Source of the DNA: Desulfobacteraceae bacterium RAAP-1
GTDB lineage: Bacteria > Desulfobacterota > Desulfobacteria > Desulfobacterales > Desulfatirhabdiaceae
Assembly (NCBI GenBank): GCA_001443525.1
Contig: LKPX01000010.1
Location: forward strand, 1-64,000
DNA length: 64,000 bases
Reading direction: 5' to 3'
The notes under the pieces were generated by a model. The model saw nothing but the letters and a program-made list of their open reading frames with translations, was not told the origin of the DNA and did not search any database. Position numbers and translations under genes: made by a program. Below, piece by piece: positions 1 to 7,549 of the stretch (the stretch's first letter is position 1; each line of letters starts with the position of its first letter).

Positions 1-839
1 ATTTTTGCCAGTTCTTCTTCTTCAATCTCCATCTGAAGTTCAAAATCTTCCATGTCCAAATTGTCCTGAATTGCCTTCTCTGCGATAATTCCCAGGTCTT
101 TTGGGTGAAGTGCATCCAATTCCACGGAAATGTTTCCGAAACGCTGCCTGAACGCTTTGGCGCGGGGGTCTTTATCCTTAAGTGCATCAGGTTGTATCGG
201 TAGATTGTATGCCTCGATGGTATCCAGATTCAAAGCAACACGCTTATAATCTATCCCGTAAACGCCGAAACTGCCCTCAATTTTGCGTTTTGCACCTTCA
301 AGCATATCCACGCCGGACGGGTCAAGATCACCAAAGTATAAAATCTGTGGATGTCTGCCTCGCTCAATCTCCCTGCTTGCCCGTTCAACAAAATCGTGCA
401 TTTTGGTTGTGCTATTATACCCTCTGCATGTGGAGACTCGGAGACAGTATGGCCACGCAACCTCTTCGAAGATTTTTGACAATGCGTCTTTTTCCACCCA
501 AATTTCTGTGAACCGTTCTTGATTCTGAATCCGGCATCTGGAATATCCGGACAAAAACCTGTCCATTGATGCTGTTATGTACGACTTTGCATCCTCGAAA
601 CCACGCTTCAAGCTGGTATGGCGGGTTTTGTCCTCGATACTTTCCCAGCCCACATCGCCCTCAATCCGCATTTCTGATAATAATTTTGAGATTCCACCGT
701 ATGCCGAACGTTTGTTCTCAACCACTCCAGCGGCCACAAGCCGGTAATAGACCTGCCGCAATGTCAGCGGCCAATAATCACAAAGATCGTCAACCACTGC
801 CTTTATTTTTGCTCTTTTTTCATAATCTCGTGTTTTCAT
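1..839 (-). CDS. TOPRIM / topoisomerase VI A-like element protein (partial)
   Basis: The reading frame opens at the ATG at 837-839 and stays open for 279 codons to the window edge, so the C-terminus is missing. Near residues 23-32 is LRQVYYRLVA, a helix common to phage-encoded proteins resembling the topoisomerase VI A subunit. Near residue 114 is IWVEKDAL and near residues 167-178 LYFGDLDPSGVDM; an acidic Glu followed by a DxD is the metal-binding pattern of a TOPRIM fold. The product probably acts on DNA in the life cycle of the integrated element, but the exact reaction is unknown. It is the last visible gene of a minus-strand set starting at the integrase. An OLD-like nuclease is an alternative. 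The reading is from motifs only. Confidence 0.75.
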   Translation of the reverse strand, partial: MKTRDYEKRAKIKAVVDDLCDYWPLTLRQVYYRLVAAGVVENKRSAYGGISKLLSEMRIEGDVGWESIEDKTRHTSLKRGFEDAKSYITASMDRFLSGYSRCRIQNQERFTEIWVEKDALSKIFEEVAWPYCLRVSTCRGYNSTTKMHDFVERASREIERGRHPQILYFGDLDPSGVDMLEGAKRKIEGSFGVYGIDYKRVALNLDTIEAYNLPIQPDALKDKDPRAKAFRQRFGNISVELDALHPKDLGIIAEKAIQDNLDMEDFELQMEIEEEELAK

Positions 840-909
840 ATTTTTGAATCCTCAAAAAAGATACTTGTCTCATTTTTGTTTTTGCCCAAACGCCGGACAT
901 CTGATATTA

Positions 910-1128
910 TCACTCATGATTTTCTCTTTTTACTTTTTTATATGGCATCATCCGGAACCGCAATGGCTCCGGGATGCACTGCAATGGCATCCTTCGGCAC
1001 TGTTCGGGGGATAATTTCAACGCCGCTATCGCCTCATCTGTCCGCTCTTTGTAGTCGTCAAGTTGCTGGTCGTAATAGATGTACAAACATCCGTCACTGA
1101 CTATAAAAGGAGGCTCTGCTGTTTTCAT
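910..1128 (-). CDS. small element protein, unknown
   Basis: A 72-residue protein with no family I recognise. Its ATG overlaps the stop codon of the upstream gene by four bases (ATGA), the usual sign of translational coupling in phage-like operons, which is the main reason for accepting it. The middle (about residues 22-38) looks helical with alternating charged and Leu residues, and the C-terminus is basic. It lies between the other small element genes and the TOPRIM gene, all on the same strand. Function is not inferable. Confidence 0.55.
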   Translation of the reverse strand: MKTAEPPFIVSDGCLYIYYDQQLDDYKERTDEAIAALKLSPEQCRRMPLQCIPEPLRFRMMPYKKVKRENHE

Positions 1129-1307
1129 AATTCACCTTCCCCCGCCCACCACAATAGCGCCGCTTTTTCCGCCTCAATCTGCGATAACTTGCCAGCTTTC
1201 TGAAGGGCATCGGCGCGCCTCTGAAGCTCGTCTGCCCAGGTGTCTGCAAAAAAAATCTCACGTTCAAAGGTCGTATGGGTCTCAATGTCATCAGAATGGA
1301 ATTGCAT
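1125..1307 (-). CDS. small element protein, unknown
   Basis: About 60 residues if translation starts at the ATG at 1305-1307, which has a GGAAAG sequence some 11 bases upstream. An in-frame ATG at 1353-1355 would give 76 residues but overlaps the upstream gene by 65 bases, so I prefer the shorter form. The protein is acidic and helical (about residues 20-50 rich in Ala, Glu and Leu). It is coupled at both ends to neighbours (17-base overlap upstream, ATGA downstream). No family recognised. Confidence 0.5.
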   Translation of the reverse strand: MQFHSDDIETHTTFEREIFFADTWADELQRRADALQKAGKLSQIEAEKAALLWWAGEGEL

Positions 1308-1623
1308 CACAACCCCGCTTTCCGGGTTCTTCCGGTGTTTCTGGATGCTCTGCAATCCATCTATTAAGCTCCATCAGAGCCGCCGCCTGAAATTTTGCGG
1401 ATAACGCCTTATCGTAAAAATCTATCACCGCCACATATCCGGGTTTTCCGCCAGGCTCCTTTGGCGGGATTGGTTTTGCTGGAAGACCGATCCAGCGTTT
1501 CCCGTTTTTTTCGTGGATGGTCATATCTCTAATTTCCAACCCAACACTGGTCATTCGGACGGTCAAGAACCCTAACAAAGTATTTTTCTCATATTTTCGG
1601 TAGCTTATTATTTCAATTGCCAT
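1291..1623 (-). CDS. small phage-type protein with SpoVG-like motif
   Basis: A 110-residue protein. Residues about 18-50 carry a pattern (LGFLTVRM, then IHEKNGKRWIGLPAKP) seen in small phage and prophage proteins that vaguely resemble the nucleic-acid-binding SpoVG fold; the second half has an FDKAL/FQAAALMEL-like helix. The family link is a recollection of pattern, not an alignment. It lies directly downstream of the primase/helicase gene (125-base gap) and overlaps the next small gene, so it belongs to the element's replication operon. A role in DNA or RNA binding is only a guess. Confidence 0.6.
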   Translation of the reverse strand: MAIEIISYRKYEKNTLLGFLTVRMTSVGLEIRDMTIHEKNGKRWIGLPAKPIPPKEPGGKPGYVAVIDFYDKALSAKFQAAALMELNRWIAEHPETPEEPGKRGCDAIPF

Positions 1624-1747
1624 TTTTTGGCCTCTTTTTTGGCTGGAGTGTGCATAGCTATGCAGTGCATTTCCGGTAAAGTCCCTATAGCAAACCGTTT
1701 TTTGTTTTTGGAAAGTTCCTGGAAGTGTACTGCACAGCTATGTCATT

Positions 1748-4162
1748 TCATGAGTCTTTCAGAGATACCCCCATGAAAAAGCTTTTGCGTTTCTGGGTAT
1801 ATCTATCGAATTTCATTGATAATTGTCCTGAAAATTGATTGATCCTTACGTGTGGGATGCCTGCTTGCTCGCAAAATTCCGTATAAGCGTCGAACATAAC
1901 CTTGATTTGTACACTCCCTGAAAGCTGGCAACATGCGGTAATAAAATCGGAGATGCTGTCGTTTTCCCGCCGGTAATCCGATGTCGAGTTGATCACAGAG
2001 TCAGGCGGACACAGTCCGCGTCTCTGCCATTCGCGACATCCTTCTACGCACCACGCCAATATTCCCGGATATTCCGCCTTTAATTTTTCGGCCAGGCGGT
2101 CATCTTTTTTTCGCTCATTTGGTGCTTTTGGGGCGTCCACGAACGACATGTTAAAAGGAACCAGCAGTATTCTCCGCCATAATGCAAAATCGTCAGGAGG
2201 AACTTTAGGTTTGAAATTCGTCAACATGACGAGCTTATGGCTTGGCGTGAAGTCAACTTCGTGTCTCCCAAAGGGTGATCTTGCGCACAAAGCGTCTCCG
2301 CCAGTGGCATTTTTAACAAAGCCAACATTCAGCCGATGTCCTTCGTCGCTTTCACTTGCAGATACCAGCCGCTTCCCCGCAAGTTTAGCAATATCCGCGC
2401 GGGGAGCGCCTGCCGCCTGGTCTTGCCCTGTCTTCATCAGGCTTGCCACTGAAAGAGTCCCAGCATATGCGCTCATGACGCCTTTAAGCGCCTCGACAAA
2501 CTTAGTCTTTCCGTTTGCGCCATGTCCGAAAAAAATTGGGAAGACTTCTTCACGCGTCTCGCCGGTAATCATATACCCGCAAAGTCGTTGCATGAACTGA
2601 ACGAGTTCTTCATCAACAAGTATCTCCGACAAAAACCGGTTCCACGCTGGACAGTCGGCGGCGGGGTCGAATGCAACTTCGCTATGGCGTCTGCACATGT
2701 CATCAGGCTTTCCGGCTCGGAAATCGCCGGTTCTCAGGTCTATTACCCCATTTTGGCAACAAAACAGCAGTGGGTCGCTGTCCCACTGATTGCCATCTGT
2801 GGCCATATCCGGAAACGACTTTGCGAAATTTAATACATCCAACACCCGCCGGAACGTTTGCAACTGTTCAACCCTTTTGCGGAGTGCCCGCTCCAGATTT
2901 TCAGCGCCTGGATTCTTCTGACCGCTTTGGGCGGCCTCGTTCACCTGGGCTGATACCTTTGTCAGATATTTGGCATAGGCGCGCACAACAGCGCTAAAGT
3001 CGTTTATAACAGCTTGTGTTCTGTCCGGTTCGTAATAATGCCCGCACCATCGGAACCAGATTGCATCAGCGTGATCGTATAAGTATTTACCCACGAACAG
3101 CTCTCTAAACAAGCTTGCGTCTCCTGCCTGGTTTTGGAAAAGAAATTTTCTGATCTTGTCGTCTGGAATATCTTTTATTTCTGGCTGCTTATCCTCGCCG
3201 CCAACGCCGCATCGTTCCGCTCGTAGCTCAGGTTCGAGAGGGTTTTTCAACCCGTCCGCGAAAGCTCCTTCAATGTCACGCCGTGCCGCTGGTGGGTCTT
3301 GGGTATTGGATTCCGCCGCCGCCAATAACGCCGTGAGCGCCTCCCCCTCATCCATGCAGCCTGAGGCACAAAATCCGCCGGCAAGTCGTCCATATTTGAT
3401 TCTGGTGGAGTTGCGTTCCCCCAATGGTGCGCTTGCAATCTTGCTGCAACACGTTTCAAGAACCTTTGTGCCATATCTCCGCCGCACACTGTCGATCTTT
3501 TCGCCTGGGAGCTGATAAACCTTCGCCTCTTTTGGCGCTGGTAGCCATTTTTCGATATCAAAATCCTGTGGATTATCCGCCACGTAAATGAGCGGATCGC
3601 ACGACACAAAGCAAAGACGACTGATGTCTTTCCCGGATTCATCGGCCATCAAGCCGTGCGTTATCTGGACATAATTTGCAGCCGCCCGAAAAAATTTCTT
3701 ATGTTCATCATCGCCGCCGATACCATTTGCATGGAACCCCGCCTTGATGCCCGCTCCGCTCGGCGAAATGAAAGCAAACCATACATATGGGTCGGCGGTC
3801 AGTCGGTCAAACGTCCTATCCACGTCCTGCAAATGGTCAAAATCCAAACATAGAACGCCAGACGGCTTTAGCAGGGACTTAATGCCCCTGCCTGAAAATT
3901 CACCGCCCCAAACGAATGCCGGAAGTGTTTTTTTTGCTTCGGAATATGTCGCCGGATTATTTTTCAAAAGCGTTCGCATTGCGGTGATTTTGTCCGCATA
4001 TAAAACGCTGGCGATTTCTCGCAACGCCGTTCCGATGCCCAGCGTTCGCGGTGTTTTTGCACTGGCGCTTGAAAAACCGGAAACCCTCGTCAGCGCATCA
4101 AGCACTTTCTGCCGGTCAAGCGTGAACGTCCGCCCATCTGCTTTTTCTGGTGTGGCTATCAT
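1748..4162 (-). CDS. primase / SF3 (D5-type) helicase replication protein
   Basis: An 804-residue replication protein of phage and plasmid type. The N-terminal third resembles BT4734/VirE_N primase-like domains (VLCLDFDHL near residue 105, then an SPSGAGIKAGF stretch). The C-terminal half is a D5/P4-alpha-type superfamily 3 helicase: Walker A GHGANGKT at about residues 541-549, followed by the family's LTNFKPKVP and WRRILLVPF motifs. Such proteins unwind and prime an element's own origin. I chose the ATG at 4160-4162 because it overlaps the upstream stop as ATGA; a start at 4219 would run 61 bases into the preceding gene. The box-rich region 4491-4693 upstream may be its origin or promoter region. 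The functional class is secure; a phage versus satellite host cannot be decided. Confidence 0.88.
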   Translation of the reverse strand: MIATPEKADGRTFTLDRQKVLDALTRVSGFSSASAKTPRTLGIGTALREIASVLYADKITAMRTLLKNNPATYSEAKKTLPAFVWGGEFSGRGIKSLLKPSGVLCLDFDHLQDVDRTFDRLTADPYVWFAFISPSGAGIKAGFHANGIGGDDEHKKFFRAAANYVQITHGLMADESGKDISRLCFVSCDPLIYVADNPQDFDIEKWLPAPKEAKVYQLPGEKIDSVRRRYGTKVLETCCSKIASAPLGERNSTRIKYGRLAGGFCASGCMDEGEALTALLAAAESNTQDPPAARRDIEGAFADGLKNPLEPELRAERCGVGGEDKQPEIKDIPDDKIRKFLFQNQAGDASLFRELFVGKYLYDHADAIWFRWCGHYYEPDRTQAVINDFSAVVRAYAKYLTKVSAQVNEAAQSGQKNPGAENLERALRKRVEQLQTFRRVLDVLNFAKSFPDMATDGNQWDSDPLLFCCQNGVIDLRTGDFRAGKPDDMCRRHSEVAFDPAADCPAWNRFLSEILVDEELVQFMQRLCGYMITGETREEVFPIFFGHGANGKTKFVEALKGVMSAYAGTLSVASLMKTGQDQAAGAPRADIAKLAGKRLVSASESDEGHRLNVGFVKNATGGDALCARSPFGRHEVDFTPSHKLVMLTNFKPKVPPDDFALWRRILLVPFNMSFVDAPKAPNERKKDDRLAEKLKAEYPGILAWCVEGCREWQRRGLCPPDSVINSTSDYRRENDSISDFITACCQLSGSVQIKVMFDAYTEFCEQAGIPHVRINQFSGQLSMKFDRYTQKRKSFFMGVSLKDS

Positions 4163-4416
4163 GATCTGTCTCCGACATTTCTTGATTTCCAGTCTTTTGC
4201 AGCTTTTGTTTTCAGCCATTCAACGACATTTTCCACTGGATAGCAGGTTTGCGACAACAGCGTGAACCTGCCGGGAATTCCCGTCCCTTTACAATCGAAG
4301 TTTGCAGCCGTCCGCCCGGACAAAATACCGCCCGTGAATTTGCCCAATTCCTTTCGCGCCACTACCGGGCTACTCCAACGTTCCGCCATTCCGTCGATCA
4401 CTTTGTTAAAGTCCAT
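4159..4416 (-). CDS. small possible DNA-binding protein (AlpA/Xis-like?)
   Basis: An 85-residue basic protein with a clear ribosome-binding site (AAAGGATGAAAC before the ATG at 4414-4416). The C-terminal half ends in YPVENVVEWL, reminiscent of the last helix of small excisionase/AlpA-type helix-turn-helix proteins, and the middle carries a G-S/R-rich turn. It is the first gene of the replication operon, directly downstream of the ACGGAC(A/G)T box cluster and coupled to the primase by ATGA. It could therefore be the regulator that reads those boxes, or an excisionase. That role is inference from position and a weak motif. Confidence 0.6.
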   Translation of the reverse strand: MDFNKVIDGMAERWSSPVVARKELGKFTGGILSGRTAANFDCKGTGIPGRFTLLSQTCYPVENVVEWLKTKAAKDWKSRNVGDRS

Positions 4417-4540
4417 GTTTCATCCTTTCGGTGTCTGATGTTTCACTAACTTTAGCTAAATAATACAGATAGTTATATGGACAATCAAGGACGTCCCGGA
4501 CGTTGGATACCAATTATGTGCTTGAAATGATTAGCGAAAT

Positions 4541-4693
4541 ACGGACGTGAAAAAATGTCCGTAAATGTCCGTCGGTGTTAGTTTTGCGATTATCTTACTG
4601 AATTTATTGCTGAAAGAACGGACATTGAAAAAATGTCCGTCTTTTGTTTGTCTTGCGGTATGTTATTGATTATGCAGGGAAAATAACGGACAT
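4541..4693. repeat. iterated ACGGAC(A/G)T boxes
   Basis: Six exact or one-base-variant copies within 153 bases: forward at 4541, 4618 and 4686; reverse at 4555, 4565 and 4633. The pairs 4541/4555 and 4618/4633 face each other across gaaaaa and tgaaaaa, so both are likely dimer sites for one protein. The pair at 4618-4640 has perfect arms. The boxes precede the replication operon. Confidence 0.75.
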
Positions 4694-4707
4694 GGTGCGG
4701 GGGAACC

Positions 4708-4736
4708 AAAAAAGCCCGCTGGCATTCCAGCAGGCT
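4708..4736 (-). terminator. intrinsic terminator after the 194-residue gene
   Basis: On the minus strand a 10-bp stem with one mismatch (4713-4722 with 4727-4736, loop of four) is followed by a run of six T (4713 down to 4708). It lies 27 bases beyond the stop of the gene ending at 4763, so it closes the integrase-side operon before the box region. Confidence 0.85.
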
Positions 4737-4762
4737 CTTTAAAAATAGCGGTTGTTCGGTTT

Positions 4763-5347
4763 TCAGGTTTCGGATAAACGCTTCAGTGCGGCTTTCAGGA
4801 TTCTTGCGCCGACATCCCGTTTCGGCTTTTCGGTTCGCCCGAAGGTTTCCGCCGAAAAATCCTTCGATGAAAGGGTGGATTGAGGGTTTTCTTCGAGAAA
4901 CGCAACCGCCTTTTTAAGCGTCACGGCTTTTTGGTTTCCCGGCTTTATGGCGTTCCATAGTCGCTCAAGGTCTGCTTCCAACGCCTTTTCGACCCTATCG
5001 TGTGACGGTTCTGCATCCATATGCAGCAAGCTTTTCACCTCACTCGTCAGCACGAAAAGCCCCTCGTAGCCCCTGCCATCATAATATGGTACAGGATGCA
5101 AGCTTTCCGGCCAGTCGAACAGCCTGCGCCATTGGTCGTCAGACAAGTTTGAGTTTTGGTTGTAGATTACAATTTCCGTCGCTTCATCTGTGCCAGGCTC
5201 TACATGTCCAGCAGGTTTTCTCGTGAATGTCTGCAATGCCCCAGATTTCAGCAACAGTTCAAGCTTTTTTGCGTCAACGGAGTCAAGGATTTCCTCAACC
5301 AACACAACAGGCTTTCCGTCAATGGTGCGTTCAGACACAAAGTCCAT
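4763..5347 (-). CDS. unknown element protein
   Basis: A 194-residue soluble protein with no family I recognise. The ATG at 5345-5347 follows GAGGATTTGAA, a good ribosome-binding site. The sequence is acidic in the middle, has a YYDGRGYEGLF segment near residue 90 and a basic, Lys-rich C-terminal quarter (about residues 135-190) with GRTEKPKRDVGARI, possibly nucleic-acid binding. It sits between a DUF29 gene and the box region and ends at a strong terminator. Function unknown. Confidence 0.7.
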   Translation of the reverse strand: MDFVSERTIDGKPVVLVEEILDSVDAKKLELLLKSGALQTFTRKPAGHVEPGTDEATEIVIYNQNSNLSDDQWRRLFDWPESLHPVPYYDGRGYEGLFVLTSEVKSLLHMDAEPSHDRVEKALEADLERLWNAIKPGNQKAVTLKKAVAFLEENPQSTLSSKDFSAETFGRTEKPKRDVGARILKAALKRLSET

Positions 5348-5458
5348 TTCAAATCCTCTCGTTTGAATCCTCTGTGAAAAAATGAAGGGAAAGCAGGTAG
5401 AGGTTCCCGGCCTTGTCGCCCGTGTTCATGACGCACGGGCTATCCCTCCAAGCTGGTG

Positions 5459-5872
5459 TTACTCTCCCAAAATTCGCTCGATGCTGTAAGGGCAGTCTTT
5501 CGGAAAGTCTTTTTGATTTAGATTTGTTTCTCTCATTGCCTTGAAAATCGCTAACTCATAAGCATCCTCAACGCCTTGCGCCAGCGCGCTTTTCAGGGAA
5601 GGATTGTCCCGCAAATGGGTTCTTATTCGCGCCCTCTGTTCATCAATGGTCAACGTCCAACTTCTCGTTTGTCTTGTTGGCTGATAATCCTTTTTTAGCA
5701 TGTGCATTATCAAGACAGACAGACGGCTTACCAACTCCCGTTTTTCAGAACGCCCCATTGATTCCACTTCCTCTATCAGGTTTCCGACATCCAGTTGCGC
5801 CAGCGCGCCAGCTTTCAATAGCGCCGCCTGTTCCTGTGTCCATTGATAAAAATCTTGATCGTATAAGCTCAT
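5459..5872 (-). CDS. DUF29 family protein
   Basis: A 137-residue protein that reads as a full-length DUF29 domain: MSLYDQDFYQWT at the N-terminus, LDVGNLIEEVESMGRSEK near residues 27-44, then the Leu-rich helix and an arginine-rich middle. DUF29 proteins are short, helical, common in cyanobacteria and scattered in proteobacteria and mobile elements; their function is not established. The gene starts six bases after the integrase stop and on the same strand, so it is likely co-transcribed with int. Confidence 0.82.
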   Translation of the reverse strand: MSLYDQDFYQWTQEQAALLKAGALAQLDVGNLIEEVESMGRSEKRELVSRLSVLIMHMLKKDYQPTRQTRSWTLTIDEQRARIRTHLRDNPSLKSALAQGVEDAYELAIFKAMRETNLNQKDFPKDCPYSIERILGE

Positions 5873-5877
5873 TGGCC

Positions 5878-7095
5878 TTACCTCTTATTTGATATTGGTA
5901 TGGGAATTATTTCGGCTTCACGGTTGTTCATGCGCTCCATATTTGCTACGGCGGATCGTAGTCTATCCGCTGTCACATGGCTGTAACGCTCTGTGGTGGT
6001 TACGTTTGCATGTCCAAGCAGCTCTTTTACTCTGTAAATGTCCGTCCCGGATTCGAGCAATCTACTTGCATGAGTATGGCGTAGAGTGTGGAAAACGCAT
6101 TTCAGCCGGTCATCATCGATCCCAGAATTCAACCCTAAGCGCTCTACGCATTCGTCAAATGTTTTACTTATATGCGCCATCCGTCCGCCTTTGCTGTCGG
6201 GGAAGATCAATGAATCCGGTTGCTGTTTCTGCATCCCAGCAAAGAGGCTTTTCACCCTGTTGGTCATATATACAGTTCGGTTTCGTCCGGACTTCGTATC
6301 CCGTAAAAAGATAGTCTTTCTCACTGTGTCAACGTCTTGCCATTGTAAGCCTGCTATCTCGGAAAATCTCAAGCCTGCATCCAGTGATATCACTGCCATG
6401 TAATAAGTTGGCGTGGAATGCTTACGAAGCTCGTCAAGCAGGTCTTTGCATTCATCAGGGGTTAAATACCGCTGTCTCTGATTATCAAATTTCGGAATTT
6501 TTACGTTTCGTGTCGGACTATCGGCGGATAGAATGCCTTCACGCCGTGCATGGTTCCAGGTTTGGCGGAATGTTGCGAAACAGTATTGGATTGTTCGCGG
6601 TGTCCTGCCTGCATCCAGCATGGCTTTTTTAATCTTCTCAAGGTGAAATGCGCATATGTCTTTAACAGGGATGCCCCCGACAATTGGATATAACCAATTA
6701 TTGGCGTGTTGCTCTTCTTTTACCCATGTGTTCCGGTCTTTGTGCATCTTCTGGATAGGCAGATATTCCCCCTCAAAGAAGGCTTTGAATGTTATGTTTG
6801 ATTTTTCTTTTTCTGCCTGCAATTCGGACTCTTTCAGGCGCCTTGCGTGTTCCGCAGCACGTTTCTCTTTTAAGGTTTTTGCGCCGTCCGCTGTCTTGCA
6901 ATTGTGTTTAAGTTCATGGAGAATGCTTTCCGCTTTTTCGAGAGTCATGCCTTCAGTCCCCCAGCCCAAACCCTGTTCAATCTGTTTGCCGTCCACCTTG
7001 AAATATGCGGAATAATATCTATCAGGTTTCAGTCCGTTTTTTCTTTCAACGTGTTCCTTGTACCGAATGCCTTTTGAAGCTCGTATCCATGTCAT
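5878..7095 (-). CDS. int: tyrosine recombinase / integrase
   Basis: A 405-residue phage-type integrase that would catalyse site-specific insertion and excision of the element. Visible parts are an N-terminal arm-binding region, a central SAM-like core-binding domain (about residues 100-205) and a C-terminal catalytic domain. The active-site set is complete: Arg243 (AGLRFSEIAGL), Lys268, His336-x2-Arg339 (HTLRHT), His362 (LLGHANVTTTERY) and nucleophile Tyr371. I chose the ATG at 7093-7095 because AGGTGA lies five bases upstream; the longer frame from 7152 would run through the arm-type repeats. The gene lies about 210 bases from a tRNA-Phe fragment, the normal position of int beside its attachment site. 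Confidence 0.95.
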   Translation of the reverse strand: MTWIRASKGIRYKEHVERKNGLKPDRYYSAYFKVDGKQIEQGLGWGTEGMTLEKAESILHELKHNCKTADGAKTLKEKRAAEHARRLKESELQAEKEKSNITFKAFFEGEYLPIQKMHKDRNTWVKEEQHANNWLYPIVGGIPVKDICAFHLEKIKKAMLDAGRTPRTIQYCFATFRQTWNHARREGILSADSPTRNVKIPKFDNQRQRYLTPDECKDLLDELRKHSTPTYYMAVISLDAGLRFSEIAGLQWQDVDTVRKTIFLRDTKSGRNRTVYMTNRVKSLFAGMQKQQPDSLIFPDSKGGRMAHISKTFDECVERLGLNSGIDDDRLKCVFHTLRHTHASRLLESGTDIYRVKELLGHANVTTTERYSHVTADRLRSAVANMERMNNREAEIIPIPISNKR

Positions 7096-7115
7096 TTTCA
7101 CCTGCCTGAAAAAGT

Positions 7116-7176
7116 TTATCCAGCTTTTATCCAGCTTTTGAAAAATCATCAAATTTTATCCAGCTATTATCCAGCT
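7116..7176. repeat. paired TTATCCAGCT direct repeats (int arm-type sites)
   Basis: Four identical 10-mers TTATCCAGCT at 7116-7125, 7127-7136, 7156-7165 and 7167-7176. They form two pairs, each with an 11-base period, i.e. one helical turn. They lie immediately upstream of the integrase start, between int and the attachment core. By analogy with phage att sites they are probably the arm-type sites bound by the integrase N-terminal domain and may also autoregulate int. Confidence 0.75.
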
Positions 7177-7266
7177 TTGTACCGTGTAACAGGGTGATTC
7201 ATAAGGTATCATTTGCCTATGAGAATACATGGTTTTTTCTTTCATGTCAACATGTTGTCATAAGAT

Positions 7267-7296
7267 AGTGAAAGGCAGTGAAAGGCAGTGAAAACG
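7267..7296 (+). repeat. tandem AGTGAAAGGC repeats near the attachment core
   Basis: Two exact 10-mers (7267-7276, 7277-7286) and a third degenerate copy (from 7287) in direct tandem, ending only about 10 bases before the tRNA-Phe remnant. The regular 10-base spacing suggests protein binding on one DNA face, perhaps by integrase or an accessory factor. A 10-base palindrome CAACATGTTG lies just before at 7248-7257. Confidence 0.5.
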
Positions 7297-7304
7297 CCCA
7301 AAAT

Positions 7305-7350
7305 GGACTGAAAATCCCCGTGTGGGCGGTTCGATTCCGTCCCTCGGCAC
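7305..7350 (+). other. attachment site: 3' half of tRNA-Phe
   Basis: The sequence matches the 3' half of a tRNA-Phe. It has the anticodon loop CTGAAAA (anticodon GAA), stem strand TCCCC, a five-base variable loop, a T arm with a 5-bp stem (GGCGG/CCGTC) around TTCGATT, acceptor strand CCTCGGC and discriminator A. The 5' half is absent: only three of five anticodon-stem pairs could form with the preceding bases. CCA is not encoded after the discriminator (CTTT instead). This is what remains on the distal side when an element integrates into a tRNA 3' end; the intact gene should lie left of the window. Confidence 0.8.
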
Positions 7351-7360
7351 TTTAAAAATC

Positions 7361-7396
7361 AAGGGGTTATGGCTAAATGCTGTAACCCCTTTTTTT
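7361..7396 (+). terminator. intrinsic terminator downstream of the tRNA remnant
   Basis: A perfect 8-bp stem AGGGGTTA (7362-7369) / TAACCCCT (7383-7390) followed by seven T. It starts about a dozen bases after the tRNA-Phe 3' half and reads in the same direction, so it is probably the original terminator of the tRNA-Phe transcript, i.e. host DNA. Confidence 0.82.
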
Positions 7397-7549
7397 GTGC
7401 AAGTGATTTTTGTCACAAACCTGTCACAAATTTTTCACCAATGGACGGCATTTTTGACCATAATATTCACAAAATAGAACATCAATGTCATTTAATGAAT
7501 CACACGTCACTATTTAGAACAGAAATTGTGTCAACCTGACATCATGTGA

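Larger units (their letters stand above)
4417..4762. promoter_or_regulatory. control region between element operons (possible origin)
   Basis: This 346-base gene-free stretch separates the replication genes from the integrase-side genes. It holds six copies of the 8-mer ACGGAC(A/G)T or its complement: 4541-4548, 4555-4562, 4565-4572, 4618-4625, 4633-4640 and 4686-4693. Four of them form two inverted pairs with 6- and 7-base A-rich spacers. A related palindrome ACGTCCcGGACGT lies at 4491-4503, and a terminator hairpin is at 4713-4736. Such iterated boxes are typical either of repressor operators or of replication iterons next to an initiator gene. Confidence 0.7.
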
